A DNA stretch of 43,796 bases from Hungatella sp. UBA7603 (GCA_002478865.1 DLJZ01000012.1:32406-76201), one strand, 5' to 3'; positions 15,650-24,714 are shown, counted from the first letter of the stretch. A program made the numbers and translations. The notes: generated by a model not told the origin, from the sequence alone.

Positions 15650-15758
15650 GCGTTTATGTTTCCTGCAAACTTATATTTTTTATAAAAAAGCTTAAATTTG
15701 CTATTATTTTCAACAATTTTTGACACAATATTAAGAGATAACTTTTGGGAGGTTCCAT

Positions 15759-16337
15759 ATGCTCTTAATAACCATAACGGCTTATATTATAATCCCCATA
15801 TATACTCTGCTCTTTGCCTGGGGAACTGATTGGTTTACTACTAATTTTTCTGTACTGGGAAACTTATACGGGCGAAAAAATATATTTTTACTTTGGGGCA
15901 TTATTGTGGGAACCTATTTTTACTGTGTTCTAAAGCGAGTCATCTTAAACCTTCCCCGTAATGAAAAGGAGAAAGCCTTTAGCATAGCTGCCCTATTATT
16001 CCTGACCTTTGGAGTTTTAACGCCTTACTTACCAGATGCCCAGCCGTTTCAATCCGTACTTCATGTGGTCTTATCCTTTATGGCTTCCTTTTCACTGCTT
16101 ATCTGCCTGTACATGGTGATTTGGAAATTATACTGCATGAATCAGGCAGAGTACCAGCCTTATCTCATCTGTATAATGGGAATCACCATGATATCTGCTG
16201 TTTTACTGATAATCTCAGGCATTGTAAGCACAGCCCTTGAAATCTTTTTTATCTTGTCCTGTTCTGCACTTCTTCAAAAGCTTTACAGCAAAGTAAGCTC
16301 CCCCAGGTTATATTTTAGGTGGCCAGAAGAGCTATAA
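15759..16337 (+). CDS. Hypothetical multi-pass membrane protein
   Basis: A 192-residue protein with about six hydrophobic segments (residues 1-20, 40-62, 74-92, 98-122, 132-155 and 158-172) and short loops. I do not recognise a conserved motif. The start has GGGAGG six bases upstream. A possible extended -10 promoter (TGC-TATTAT near 15702) lies ahead. It is monocistronic, ending just before the hairpin at 16343-16378. Composition does not differ from neighbouring genes. No function is assigned. Confidence 0.75.
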   Translation: MLLITITAYIIIPIYTLLFAWGTDWFTTNFSVLGNLYGRKNIFLLWGIIVGTYFYCVLKRVILNLPRNEKEKAFSIAALLFLTFGVLTPYLPDAQPFQSVLHVVLSFMASFSLLICLYMVIWKLYCMNQAEYQPYLICIMGITMISAVLLIISGIVSTALEIFFILSCSALLQKLYSKVSSPRLYFRWPEEL

Positions 16338-16342
16338 TTCAA

Positions 16343-16378
16343 AACCGGGGCATGCCCATATAAGGACATGCCCCGGTT
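16343..16378. terminator. Terminator hairpin between convergent genes
   Basis: AACCGGGGCATG pairs with CATGCCCCGGTT (arms at the two ends of the element) with inner CC/GG pairing. On the minus strand TTTTG follows, serving the DUF1292 gene; the plus side has no clear T-run. Confidence 0.75.
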
Positions 16379-16387
16379 CTCAAACGA

Positions 16388-16720
16388 TTATTCCTCGTCT
16401 TCGCCTACTACTTCATCATATTCAGCTTCATCCAGTAATTGGTCAAAAGCATCTGCAACGATCTCATATTCATCATCATTTTCAATATTCTGAAGATCTG
16501 GCTGTCCATCTTCACTTTCAGAATAACGATACAGATACACTTCTCCTTCTTCTGCCTCAGGGCCTTCCATTGGTAGAAGTGCAATGTAGTCTCTCTCCGC
16601 TGCTGTAAAAATGGTAAGTACTACGCACTCCAGCTCTGATCCGTCATCCAAGGTAAGTGTTACTGTCATCTCCTCCTGGGATTCCATCTCTTCGTTTACT
16701 AAATTAGGATCCTGTGCCAT
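16388..16720 (-). CDS. DUF1292 family protein (YrzB-like)
   Basis: A 110-residue, very acidic cytosolic protein. The core (TVTLTLDDGSELECVVLTIF, then RDYIALLP and VYLYRYSE) is the DUF1292 beta-rich pattern common in Firmicutes. The C-terminal 40 residues add a run of Asp/Glu (YEIVADAFDQLLDEAEYDEV). The start at 16720 has AGAGG a few bases upstream; extension to 16741 would need a TTG start and is rejected. The family has no known biochemical function. In Bacillus-like genomes it accompanies yrrK/alaS; here it stands downstream of cobO, separated by a hairpin. Confidence 0.85.
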   Translation of the reverse strand: MAQDPNLVNEEMESQEEMTVTLTLDDGSELECVVLTIFTAAERDYIALLPMEGPEAEEGEVYLYRYSESEDGQPDLQNIENDDEYEIVADAFDQLLDEAEYDEVVGEDEE

Positions 16721-16752
16721 CCTGTTACCTCTCTTTTTCAATTAATCTAGTT

Positions 16753-16786
16753 GTGGAGACATACCTACATGTATGTCTGCCTCCAC
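16753..16786 (-). other. Hairpin in the cobO-DUF1292 intergenic region
   Basis: GTGGAGACATAC (16753-16764) is complementary to GTATGTCT...CTCCAC (16771-16786) with a four-base bulge, giving a stem of about twelve pairs. No T-run follows on either strand, so it is a leader structure or an operator rather than an intrinsic terminator. Confidence 0.5.
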
Positions 16787-16825
16787 TCTAACAGACAATT
16801 TATGAAAAATCAAGGGATTTTGCTT

Positions 16826-17350
16826 TTAATATTCAATTCCTCTTCTCGCATTAAGTCCCTGGTCATAGGGATGCTTTACTTTTTTAATCTCTGATACATA
16901 ATCAGCCATAGTAACAAATGTTTGGGATGGGTTTCTTCCAGTCAGAACTACCTCTAGCCCTTCTGGGCGTCCAGTGAGAAACTTAGAAACTTCTTCCTCG
17001 TTCACCAGTCCATAGTTGCACACTGCCATAATCTCATCCATGATCAAAAGATCGTATTCCCCATCCACCGCTTTTATTAAGGTAGACTCAAGCAATTGGG
17101 AATAATAGATTGCCGCTTCTTTTTTTTGCTCCTCAGTCATTTTAGTAAAGAATCCAAAGCTCCGTTCGCAAGGCGTAACCGAGATACCAGGGATGTCACC
17201 TAAGGTTTTCACCTCACCAGAATGGTCTGTCTTTAAAAAACGAGTGATAAGAACTTTTTTACCGCAGCCAGCCGCCCGTACGGAAAGACCGATCGCTGCT
17301 GTTGTCTTACCTTTTCCATCACCACAATAAATGTGTACGCATGACTTCAT
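16826..17350 (-). CDS. cobO: Cob(I)yrinic acid a,c-diamide adenosyltransferase
   Basis: A 174-residue ATP-dependent adenosyltransferase of the CobA/BtuR/CobO type, which transfers the adenosyl group of ATP to reduced corrinoids to make adenosylcobalamin. The P-loop YCGDGKGKTTAA is at residues 8-19, a Walker-B-like LLIMDEIMAV at about residue 100, and VVLTGRNPS follows. Length is typical for the family. The start at 17350 follows AGAGGAG by eight bases; the in-frame TTG and GTG just before it are too close to that site. No other cobalamin genes are nearby, so it may serve corrinoid salvage. It follows the helicase gene by 16 bases and is probably co-transcribed. Confidence 0.9.
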   Translation of the reverse strand: MKSCVHIYCGDGKGKTTAAIGLSVRAAGCGKKVLITRFLKTDHSGEVKTLGDIPGISVTPCERSFGFFTKMTEEQKKEAAIYYSQLLESTLIKAVDGEYDLLIMDEIMAVCNYGLVNEEEVSKFLTGRPEGLEVVLTGRNPSQTFVTMADYVSEIKKVKHPYDQGLNARRGIEY

Positions 17351-17366
17351 CACCAATTCTCCTCTC

Positions 17367-19211
17367 TTAATCCCGATTGAGATATTCTTTTACAAAGCGG
17401 GAAACCTCTTGCTTTTTACTATATCTTTCCATGACATAATTGACATGAAGCCGTTCCTTGGCCCTTGTCATAGCTACATAAAACATCCGCCTCTCTTCTT
17501 CTAAATCAACAGGAAGCACGGCCTTATGATGAGGCGTTACACCTTCATTTGCATCTAAAATATAAACAATTTTGTATTCCAGACCTTTGGAGCTATGCAT
17601 CGTCATAAGAGCAACACCGTCGATACTCTGCCCTCGTTTCAATGCCTGGGTTTTAAGCTCTTCCCCATATTCTTTCATATGAAGGAACCACTGCTCATAA
17701 GTCGGATAACCTGCCGCGCTATCTTTCATCTGATCCAGGACCTCAAAAAGCTCCTCCGGTTTCATCCTTCGGTACTGAGCGTATTCCCTGATATAATCAT
17801 CGTATCCAATCACTTTCCTGATATAATTTATGGCAGCAATTGGGTCCATGGTTTTAATCATTCTAAGATCATATTCCATCTGTTCCACTCTCTCCACCAT
17901 AAATCCCTTATCCTGATAAAAGGATTTTATAGATTCAAAGCTCACCGTTGGTCCTTCCAGGGCATCCCGGCTGATATAACGGTTTGGTCGGTTTAAAAAC
18001 TGAAATACATTGGAACGGCTTAAATCTCCAAGGCTTCCCTTTATATAAGCCACAATATTTTTACAGATCCAGTGATCATAGAGATTAGGGACAGAATCCT
18101 TCATGGAAAATGGTATGTTGTATTCCATAAGCTTTTCAATGAGAAGTCCCGGCCCCATATTGGTACGATAAAGAACCGCTATGTCTGACCAGGAAAAACC
18201 AGCTTTTTTATAGTCCATGATTTCCTGGACGATTTCCGAAGTTTCCTCTTTGGGATCTTGCCAGGTTCTTGTAATCACTGGCTTTCCAGGTCCTTTTTTA
18301 GGTACAATATTTTTAGGAAAACGCATTTCATTGTTGGATATTAATTTCCCGGCGGTCTTTACAATATCCCTGGTACTTCTGAAATTAATGTTTAAGAGAA
18401 CTTTTTTGGCACTCTTATAATCCTGTTCAAATCCCAGCATGATCTCAGGTTTTGCTCCCCGAAACCGGTAAATTGACTGATCATCATCACCTACAATAAA
18501 AAGGTTATTTTCTGGTGCTGCCAACATCCGGATTATTTCATACTGCACCCGATTGATATCCTGAAACTCATCGATCAGTATGTACTGATATTTTTTCTGC
18601 CATGCTTCTAAAATATCCTTTCTCTGGGTGAATAATTCATAGCACAGCACCAGCATATCGTCAAAATCAATCAGGCCTGCCCGTCGCAAACGGTCCTCAT
18701 ATCCATGATAAAGCTGTTTAAAGATTTCCTCGGAGCAGTTTTTCGAATAATAGTGGTCCAGTCCAATCATTTCCCCTTTTACCGAACTGATCTCAGTGAG
18801 AATTGAAGCTACAAAATCCACTTCATCCTCTACCTCTACACTGCACTTATCCATTTCCTCTTTTATGTACTGGATCCTTTGATCTTCTCTTACAATGCTT
18901 CTAGCATCATAGCGATAGGCAAACTTTAGGATTCGGAAAAAGATGGCATGAAATGTACCAAAGCTTACAGAGGTGGTTCTCCCACCCATAAGGTCCTCAA
19001 AACGGTCCTTCATTTCCCCTGCGGCTGATTTGGTGAACGTAATGACCAGGATATTTGCAGGATCCACACCCTGGTTTTTAATCAAATGACAAATGCGATG
19101 AGTAATGGTAAAGGTTTTCCCGGAACCCGGCCCGGCAAGTACCAGCATGGGACCTTTAAAATGAAGGATGGCTTCTTTTTGTGCTCCTTCGTAAATAACC
19201 TCTTCCTCCAT
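17367..19211 (-). CDS. UvrD/PcrA-like superfamily 1A DNA helicase (short form)
   Basis: A 614-residue ATP-dependent 3'-5' helicase. Motifs in order: Walker A GPGSGKT (27-33), VITFTKSAAGEM (Ia), LIDEFQDINRVQ (II), VGDDDQSIYRFRGA (III), NFRST (IV), MTMHSSKGLEYKIVYI (V) and EERRMFYVAMTRAKERL (VI). It is about 100-140 residues shorter than PcrA/UvrD of Bacillus: it ends soon after motif VI and lacks the usual C-terminal extension that contacts UvrB or RNA polymerase. It may therefore be an accessory helicase rather than PcrA itself. GGGAGG lies five bases before the ATG. It lies downstream of the gltX terminator and upstream of cobO. Confidence 0.88.
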   Translation of the reverse strand: MEEEVIYEGAQKEAILHFKGPMLVLAGPGSGKTFTITHRICHLIKNQGVDPANILVITFTKSAAGEMKDRFEDLMGGRTTSVSFGTFHAIFFRILKFAYRYDARSIVREDQRIQYIKEEMDKCSVEVEDEVDFVASILTEISSVKGEMIGLDHYYSKNCSEEIFKQLYHGYEDRLRRAGLIDFDDMLVLCYELFTQRKDILEAWQKKYQYILIDEFQDINRVQYEIIRMLAAPENNLFIVGDDDQSIYRFRGAKPEIMLGFEQDYKSAKKVLLNINFRSTRDIVKTAGKLISNNEMRFPKNIVPKKGPGKPVITRTWQDPKEETSEIVQEIMDYKKAGFSWSDIAVLYRTNMGPGLLIEKLMEYNIPFSMKDSVPNLYDHWICKNIVAYIKGSLGDLSRSNVFQFLNRPNRYISRDALEGPTVSFESIKSFYQDKGFMVERVEQMEYDLRMIKTMDPIAAINYIRKVIGYDDYIREYAQYRRMKPEELFEVLDQMKDSAAGYPTYEQWFLHMKEYGEELKTQALKRGQSIDGVALMTMHSSKGLEYKIVYILDANEGVTPHHKAVLPVDLEEERRMFYVAMTRAKERLHVNYVMERYSKKQEVSRFVKEYLNRD

Positions 19212-19233
19212 ATTTTCCTCCCTTGTGATGAAA

Positions 19234-19273
19234 GAAAAGCAGGGGCTCGGACGAACCGAAACCTCTGCTTCTC
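19234..19273 (-). terminator. Terminator of gltX
   Basis: Minus strand: GAGAAGCAGAGG pairs imperfectly with CCCCTGCTTTTC, with an inner CGG/CCG, and is followed by a T-rich TTTTCTTTC. It stands between gltX and the helicase gene. Confidence 0.6.
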
Positions 19274-19283
19274 CTTTATTTGC

Positions 19284-20744
19284 TTATAAAGACTGGTTGC
19301 TCAAAAGCTGGATTCCTTTTCGGATCCTGCTTAAAGATTCCTCTTTGCCAAGGACCTCCATAATCTCAGTTGCACCAGCAGGTGTCATCTGCTTACCAGA
19401 TACAGCGGTACGAATTGGCCACATAACAAAACCTGTCTTATATTCTTTTTCTGCGACATACTTTGAAAGTACGCCATAGAGAGCATCATTGCTATAATCC
19501 TCCTGAACTTCCAGGATAGGCAGGATCTCCTCTAATAAAGCAAGAGAGGTCTCGCTGCTTGTCTTCATCTTTTTATTGGTGTACATGGATAGATCGTATT
19601 CCGGCAGGGATTCAAAGAAATCAATAAGATCCGCAATGTCTGGGAAAACTTCAATTCTGGTTTTCACCATAGAAGCGATTTTCTTAAGATTCATATCTTT
19701 TTTAATTACTGCTTTTATATGTGACTCTGCAAGCTCATAGAACTGATCCAAATCCATGGATTTCATATATTCGCTGTTCATCCATTTCAGCTTTGTCATA
19801 TCGAATACAGCTGGAGATTTACTTAAATTATGGTAATCAAATTCCTTTATCAGCTCATCAAGAGTAAATATCTCCTGATTGCCTTCTGGAGACCAGCCTA
19901 ATAATGCCACATAATTAACGACTGCCTCTGAGATAAAGCCCTGCTCAATGAGATCCTCGTAAGATGCATGTCCGCTTCTTTTGCTTAATTTTTTATGCTC
20001 TTCATTGGTAATCAGAGGGCAATGGACATAGACTGGAACTTCCCAGCCAAACGCTTCATAAAGACGATTATATTTAGGAGAGGAGGACAAATATTCATTT
20101 CCTCTAACCACATGAGTAATGCCCATCAAATGGTCATCTACCACGTTAGCGAAATTATAAGTGGGATATCCGTCGGACTTAATTAATACCATATCGTCAA
20201 GTTCTGAGTTATCTACGGAGATATCTCCATAAATCTCATCATGAAAGGTAGTTTTCCCATCGGTAGGATTGTTCTGGCGGATGACATAAGCGATACCTGA
20301 AGCCAGCTTCTCTTCTACTTCTTCTTTGGAAAGGTGGAGGCAGTGCTTATCATATGTCATAATCTCCTGTCCATCTACCACCTTTTTTAAGGTATCCAGT
20401 CTTTCCTGGTTACAGAAGCAGTAATACGCTTCTCCCTTTTCAATCAGCTTCTTTGCATAATCCAGATAGATACCGGATGCCTGGCGCTCACTCTGAACAT
20501 AGGGGCCCACGCCTCCGTCTTTATCCGGACCTTCGTCGTGAATCAAACGAGTCTCTTCCAAGGTTCTGTAAATAATCTCGACTGCGCCTTCTACAAAACG
20601 TTCTTGATCTGTATCTTCTATACGGAGAAGAAAATCACCGCCTTCATGTTTTGCAATCAGGTAAGCATACATTGCAGTTCTTAAATTACCTACGTGCATG
20701 CGGCCTGTAGGACTCGGTGCGTATCTTGTTCTTATTTTACTCAT
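19284..20744 (-). CDS. gltX: Glutamyl-tRNA synthetase
   Basis: A 486-residue class I aminoacyl-tRNA synthetase that charges tRNA with glutamate, and in many Firmicutes also tRNA-Gln for later amidation. [15 protein letters not shown] near the N-terminus is the HIGH-class ATP site, and HKKLSKRSG (about residue 250) is the KMSKS-class loop. The length is normal. The start at 20744 follows GGAG by ten bases; the in-frame GTG at 20753 is too near. Its promoter (20829-20857) and a leader with two hairpins precede it, so it is transcribed apart from the upstream PBP gene. In Bacillus gltX sits with ispF and cysS; here it is about ten kilobases away from them. Confidence 0.95.
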   Translation of the reverse strand: MSKIRTRYAPSPTGRMHVGNLRTAMYAYLIAKHEGGDFLLRIEDTDQERFVEGAVEIIYRTLEETRLIHDEGPDKDGGVGPYVQSERQASGIYLDYAKKLIEKGEAYYCFCNQERLDTLKKVVDGQEIMTYDKHCLHLSKEEVEEKLASGIAYVIRQNNPTDGKTTFHDEIYGDISVDNSELDDMVLIKSDGYPTYNFANVVDDHLMGITHVVRGNEYLSSSPKYNRLYEAFGWEVPVYVHCPLITNEEHKKLSKRSGHASYEDLIEQGFISEAVVNYVALLGWSPEGNQEIFTLDELIKEFDYHNLSKSPAVFDMTKLKWMNSEYMKSMDLDQFYELAESHIKAVIKKDMNLKKIASMVKTRIEVFPDIADLIDFFESLPEYDLSMYTNKKMKTSSETSLALLEEILPILEVQEDYSNDALYGVLSKYVAEKEYKTGFVMWPIRTAVSGKQMTPAGATEIMEVLGKEESLSRIRKGIQLLSNQSL

Positions 20745-20776
20745 TGTGAACACACTCCTATATCTTCTTTCTTATG

Positions 20777-20830
20777 ATGGGCCAGTCCAAATGACTGGAT
20801 CTGTGGCAATTTAGTTGCCGCATAGCCCAT
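20777..20830 (-). other. Structured gltX leader, potential three-way junction
   Basis: On the minus strand GGCAA-CTAAA-TTGCC and CCAGTC-ATTTG-GACTGG form two perfect hairpins. They are enclosed by ATGGGC...GCCCAT, which can close a three-way junction in transcripts coming from upstream. The -10 at 20829-20834 overlaps the outer left arm, so initiated transcripts contain only the two inner hairpins. No T-box motif is present. Confidence 0.5.
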
Positions 20831-20857
20831 TATATACCCAACTACTGGAAAAAACAA
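20829..20857 (-). promoter_or_regulatory. Sigma-A promoter of gltX
   Basis: Minus-strand TTGTTT (20852-20857) and a perfect TATAAT (20829-20834), spacer 17. Confidence 0.65.
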
Positions 20858-20880
20858 TGTTTTGAAGCAATTATCATAGA

Positions 20881-23430
20881 TTACATACCCGGTTCCTCTT
20901 GGACTGGACCATAATCGAAACCGCCTGGACTTCCATCTGGCTGCCCCACCCCACCGGGATCCATATCTCCAGGAAAAACAGGGGTTGTGGTTTCAACTGG
21001 CTTTGTCATACCAGGGCCAATCTCCTGAGGTTTTGTGGTAGAATCTTCTTTTTTGGGAAGAGACATGGCATGGTTAATCGCACTCTCTAACTGAGGACTT
21101 AAGCCATCATAATACTCCGTACCAACCAACTGTTCCAGTAGCATTCGAGCCGTATTTATCTTATCATCGGTTGTGCTGTCCCGGTATTGAAGTCCATTTA
21201 ATTCCGCGATGGTTGCCGAAATTGCAGCCGCAGCCTGATCTGCTGCCATCTTTGATGCCTGGGCTGCTTCTAAGTTCTTCTGGGACTGGGAGTCTAGCTT
21301 TTTACGCTCTTCCTCCTGCTGCCACTTTGAAGAATCAGCTCTTGCTGCTGCTTCTGCTATGGAAGAGAATAAATCCTGTCTTCCTGTCTCACTGGTTGTT
21401 TTCTCTCCTATGGAGTCTACATTTGAAAGGGATACCGTAGCTGGCATATCCCAGTCCATGGCAGGAAGATCTTTGTTGATCTCAGCCATGAAATCGTGCC
21501 ATATTCTTCCGGAATAAGTCTTACCATAAACTCCTGGCATGGCTTTTGGAGTATCGTATCCTACCCAGATAGCAGTTGTGTAATACTTCGTATAACCACA
21601 AAACCAGGTATCCTTGTTGCTGTTGGTGGTACCAGTTTTACCTGCTGCCGGAACATTAAGGCCAAGACCTGCTCCGGTTCCGTAAGGCTTATCAAGAGTT
21701 CCCTTTAAGACATCTGTGACCATGTATGCAGTATCCTCTGTAAAAATCCGGTCATCTGCCTGATTTTGGTTATAAACCTCACCATCATACTGGCTTTTAA
21801 TGCTGGTGATACAGGATTTGTTGCTGTACATTCCTTTGTTTGCCAGCACGGCATATCCTTTTGCCATATCAACAACTCTTGCGCCCTCAGTGAAGCCACC
21901 GATACTCATACTGGAATTTCCGTTATCCATATAACTTAAGCCGATAAAACGCATCTTTCCAAGATATGCAATTCCCTTATCCACACCAATATCTGCAAGC
22001 ACCTGCCATGCAACGGTGTTTAAACTTCGGTTTAAGGCTTCTCTGACTGAAATAGGGCCAAAATACTTACCACCACTGTTTTTGGGTCCTTTATCAAATA
22101 AATAATCGTTAACCAGTCTGGAAGGATAATAAAATCCGCTTTCAAAGGCTGGGGCATAGTCTATCAGAGGCTTAATGGTGGAACCTGGCTGTCGTTTGCT
22201 CAGAAACCCTCTATTATATTCATCATCAGTTCCACGACCGCCTACTATGGCTACCACATAGCCGGTTCGGTTGTCGATACATACAGCCGCTCCTTGAAGA
22301 GCAAGCTTACCATTCTCCTGAACGTCCTTGAATTTCTTAAGCCGCTCATCAATATTGCTTTGAAGTAGATTCTGAATATTAGTATCAAGGCTTGTATGTA
22401 TTTCAAACCCGCCTTTTCTTATCATATCGCTTTTTGTTTGATAAACCTCTTGATACTCTTCCTTATAGGCATCGTAAGCTGTCTTATTATTAAATACATA
22501 TTTAAATACAAACCCATCATTCTTCATGAGTTCTAAAGTAGTCGAATGAATGGCATAGCTGGTCTGATAATTTTCCTTCATTCCAGGTTCGTATATCTTT
22601 GCCACAGTTAAAGGCTGTTCTTTTGCAAAAGTACTTTCTTCTTCTGTAATCAGTTTACGTAGTGCCATATTGCTAATAATCTGATTTCTCTTTTTCTGAG
22701 ATGTCTCAGGATGGGCGACTGGATCGTATTTTGATGGATTGTTGCTGATTCCCGCAAGGGTGGCAGCTTCCCAAATAGTCAGGTCCTTGGCTTCCTTATT
22801 GAAGTAATACCTGCTGGCCTCTGATACGCCATAGCAGCGGTTGGCATAGTAGTTGGTGTTGCAATAAAATTCCAGGATCTCTGGCTTAGAATATTTTTTC
22901 TCCATCTGAGGTGCTGCAAAAAATTCTGTCAGCTTTCTTTGAAACGTCCTCTCCTGAGATAAATAAGTATTCTTAATTACCTGCTGGGTTATGGTGCTTC
23001 CTCCCTGGGTAATGGCTCCCTTATTCTTTACATATACAAATCCAGCACGTAGAAGGCCTATATAATCAATTCCATGATGCTTGTAAAACCGCCTGTCCTC
23101 CTGAGCAATATAAGCATTCTGAAGACTTTCGTTGATTTCAGTAATCGGTACGTACTCATAATGACCAGAATTAATGGTTCCTATTAACGTACCGGAGGAA
23201 TCGTATATTCTCGTGTCAGTAGGCTGCGAAAAATCAGACTTGCTTGTCTTACTCATAATAGACTCTGCTTTTTCTTTGCAAGCTAAAATTTCTTTTTGAT
23301 ATTTTAAAAACACGGCGCCGCCAGCCAAGCATCCTAAAACCATGACTGCCAGAAACGTATAAAGAATAATTTTTATTGGCTTTAAAAATATGGACCACTT
23401 ACTTTTTTTCTTCTTTCTTGTTTTCTTCAT
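20881..23430 (-). CDS. Class A penicillin-binding protein 1A (glycosyltransferase/transpeptidase)
   Basis: An 849-residue bifunctional peptidoglycan synthase. A very basic cytosolic N-terminus is followed by one membrane anchor (about 20-43). The GT51 domain contains AQEDRRFYKHHGID (catalytic Glu111) and GGSTITQQVIKN (143-154). The transpeptidase domain has S417-T-I-K420, S469-L-N471 and K598-T-G600. The C-terminal ~160 residues are low-complexity: an Ala/Gln/Lys-rich helical part, then a Pro/Gly-rich tail ending with EEPGM. The start at 23430 has AAGGAGG nine bases before it, within the longer frame that begins at 23454. The gene begins 36 bases after the tRNA-Thr terminator and I see no clear promoter of its own. 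Confidence 0.92.
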   Translation of the reverse strand: MKKTRKKKKSKWSIFLKPIKIILYTFLAVMVLGCLAGGAVFLKYQKEILACKEKAESIMSKTSKSDFSQPTDTRIYDSSGTLIGTINSGHYEYVPITEINESLQNAYIAQEDRRFYKHHGIDYIGLLRAGFVYVKNKGAITQGGSTITQQVIKNTYLSQERTFQRKLTEFFAAPQMEKKYSKPEILEFYCNTNYYANRCYGVSEASRYYFNKEAKDLTIWEAATLAGISNNPSKYDPVAHPETSQKKRNQIISNMALRKLITEEESTFAKEQPLTVAKIYEPGMKENYQTSYAIHSTTLELMKNDGFVFKYVFNNKTAYDAYKEEYQEVYQTKSDMIRKGGFEIHTSLDTNIQNLLQSNIDERLKKFKDVQENGKLALQGAAVCIDNRTGYVVAIVGGRGTDDEYNRGFLSKRQPGSTIKPLIDYAPAFESGFYYPSRLVNDYLFDKGPKNSGGKYFGPISVREALNRSLNTVAWQVLADIGVDKGIAYLGKMRFIGLSYMDNGNSSMSIGGFTEGARVVDMAKGYAVLANKGMYSNKSCITSIKSQYDGEVYNQNQADDRIFTEDTAYMVTDVLKGTLDKPYGTGAGLGLNVPAAGKTGTTNSNKDTWFCGYTKYYTTAIWVGYDTPKAMPGVYGKTYSGRIWHDFMAEINKDLPAMDWDMPATVSLSNVDSIGEKTTSETGRQDLFSSIAEAAARADSSKWQQEEERKKLDSQSQKNLEAAQASKMAADQAAAAISATIAELNGLQYRDSTTDDKINTARMLLEQLVGTEYYDGLSPQLESAINHAMSLPKKEDSTTKPQEIGPGMTKPVETTTPVFPGDMDPGGVGQPDGSPGGFDYGPVQEEPGM

Positions 23431-23465
23431 ATCCGTGCGCCTCCTTCTTTTCATTTTTATATGAC

Positions 23466-23502
23466 AAAAACGGGAAGTCTCATAACTAAGACTTCCCGTT
23501 TG
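23466..23502 (-). terminator. Terminator downstream of tRNA-Thr
   Basis: Perfect 13-bp stem (arms 23468-23480 and 23489-23501, core GGGAAGTCT / AGACTTCCC) with an eight-base loop and a T-run on the minus strand. Confidence 0.85.
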
Positions 23503-23509
23503 TTTTCAG

Positions 23510-23582
23510 AGCTGCTGACGGGAATCGGACCCGTGACCTCCTCACTACCAATGAGGTGCGCTACCATCTGTGCCACAGCAGC
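23510..23582 (-). tRNA. tRNA-Thr (anticodon GGT)
   Basis: A 73-base cloverleaf: acceptor GCTGCTG/CAGCAGC (perfect), anticodon stem CCTCA/TGAGG with loop TTGGTAG (anticodon GGT), T-stem ACGGG/CCCGT with loop TCCGATT. The D-stem GCAC/GCGC has one A-C mismatch. CCA is not encoded. A strong promoter and a terminator flank it, so it is a single-gene unit. Confidence 0.95.
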
Positions 23583-23613
23583 ATCTATAAGGTTCTACTT
23601 TCGAACCTCGTAT

Positions 23614-23642
23614 ATCATAGCATGGGAAAATCTCTTTGTCAA
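23614..23642 (-). promoter_or_regulatory. Strong promoter of tRNA-Thr
   Basis: Minus-strand TTGACA (23637-23642) and TATGAT (23614-23619), spacer 17, with TGC forming an extended -10. The transcript begins near 23607 and its leader can fold AGGTTC...GAACCT (23590-23608 region) before the tRNA. Confidence 0.8.
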
Positions 23643-23760
23643 TATTATTTTAAAGTTTTTACATTAATGCAAATAATTACAAAAATTTCAATATTAATGA
23701 CTTGAGAATGAGGAGAGAAATGACCTAGCAGCTCCCCCCTCGTTCCAAAACATGTCCTTG

Positions 23761-24714
23761 TTAAAGAATCCCTTCAAAGCTTTCCCGAAGGGTATTACAA
23801 GAATTATTAAGATGTTCCTTCTCATCCTCTGTTAAGGTTAAAGAGAGGACCCTTTGGATTCCATTTTTATTTATGATACATGGTACACCTGCGTATACCT
23901 CTGACTGTCCGTATTCTCCGCGGAGCATGGCTGATACGGTAAACACGCTGTTTTCATCGCCTAGTATAGCCTTTGTAATTCTGGTAAGAGCCATACCAAT
24001 TCCATAATAGGTGGCCTGTTTTGCTTCTATAATTTTATAAGCAGCTCCACGTACATCTTCTTCAATGCGTTTTAATTCCTCACGGCTTACCATATCTTCT
24101 TCTCCACCGGATCCGCAAAGAGACAAGATTGGCTTTGTGGCTATCATAGCCTGACTCCATGGAACAAATTCACTATCCCCATGCTCTCCAATTACATAAG
24201 CATGCACATTCCTTGGGTCTACTCTTAAGGATTCTCCAAGAAGATACCGAAGCCTTGCCGTATCAAGAGTGGTTCCGCTTCCGATGACTCTTTTTGGATT
24301 AAATCCAGATAAGGAATAGGTAATCCTTGTCATAATGTCCACCGGATTCGTCGCTACAAGGAAAATACCATTAAAACCGGATTCTGTTACTGGTTCCACA
24401 ATGGAACGAAATACAGAGGCATTTCGTTTTAACAGATCAAGTCTGGTTTCTCCTGGTTTTTGAGCCACTCCTGCACAAATAACAACGATATCTGCATCGG
24501 AGCAATCTCTGTACTCTCCTGCATAGATTTTCATATTGGAAGAAGAAAAAGCAAGGCCATGATTTAAATCCATGGCTTCCCCTTCTGCCCTCTTTTTATT
24601 AAGATCAATCAATACTAATTCATCACAGATTCCCTGGTTTAACATGGAATAAGCATAGCTCATCCCTACCATACCTGTGCCGACCAATGCAACTTTTCTT
24701 TTATCTGTTCTCAT
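23761..24714 (-). CDS. ldh: L-lactate dehydrogenase (NAD-dependent)
   Basis: A 317-residue cytosolic enzyme that reduces pyruvate to L-lactate and regenerates NAD+ in fermentation. The Rossmann motif GTGMVGMSYA is near residue 13; VICAGVAQKPGETR carries the Gln that marks lactate (not malate) specificity and the Arg of the substrate loop; VATNPVDIMT and IGEHGDSEF (catalytic His) follow. The start at 24714 has AGGAG eleven bases upstream; the longer frame to 24735 has no ribosome binding site. It follows pilT by 62 bases with no terminator seen, so read-through from the pilus cluster is possible. No clear promoter or terminator of its own was found. Confidence 0.92.
   Translation of the reverse strand: MRTDKRKVALVGTGMVGMSYAYSMLNQGICDELVLIDLNKKRAEGEAMDLNHGLAFSSSNMKIYAGEYRDCSDADIVVICAGVAQKPGETRLDLLKRNASVFRSIVEPVTESGFNGIFLVATNPVDIMTRITYSLSGFNPKRVIGSGTTLDTARLRYLLGESLRVDPRNVHAYVIGEHGDSEFVPWSQAMIATKPILSLCGSGGEEDMVSREELKRIEEDVRGAAYKIIEAKQATYYGIGMALTRITKAILGDENSVFTVSAMLRGEYGQSEVYAGVPCIINKNGIQRVLSLTLTEDEKEHLNNSCNTLRESFEGIL

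Noticed and set aside
16805..16826. Short AAATC-CCTT-GATTT hairpin at the cobO end as terminator
   Set aside because: Only five A-T-rich pairs overlapping the stop codon region with a weak T-run; not convincing.
17595..17996. 133-codon plus-strand frame inside the helicase gene
   Set aside because: Antisense shadow of a continuous motif-rich helicase frame.
20745..20880. T-box riboswitch ahead of gltX
   Set aside because: No T-box consensus and no terminator/antiterminator pair; the stems are short independent hairpins.
23700..23760. G-rich/C-rich stretch after ldh as a terminator
   Set aside because: The GAGGGGGG and CTCTCCTC stretches do not form a clean continuous stem and no T-run follows.
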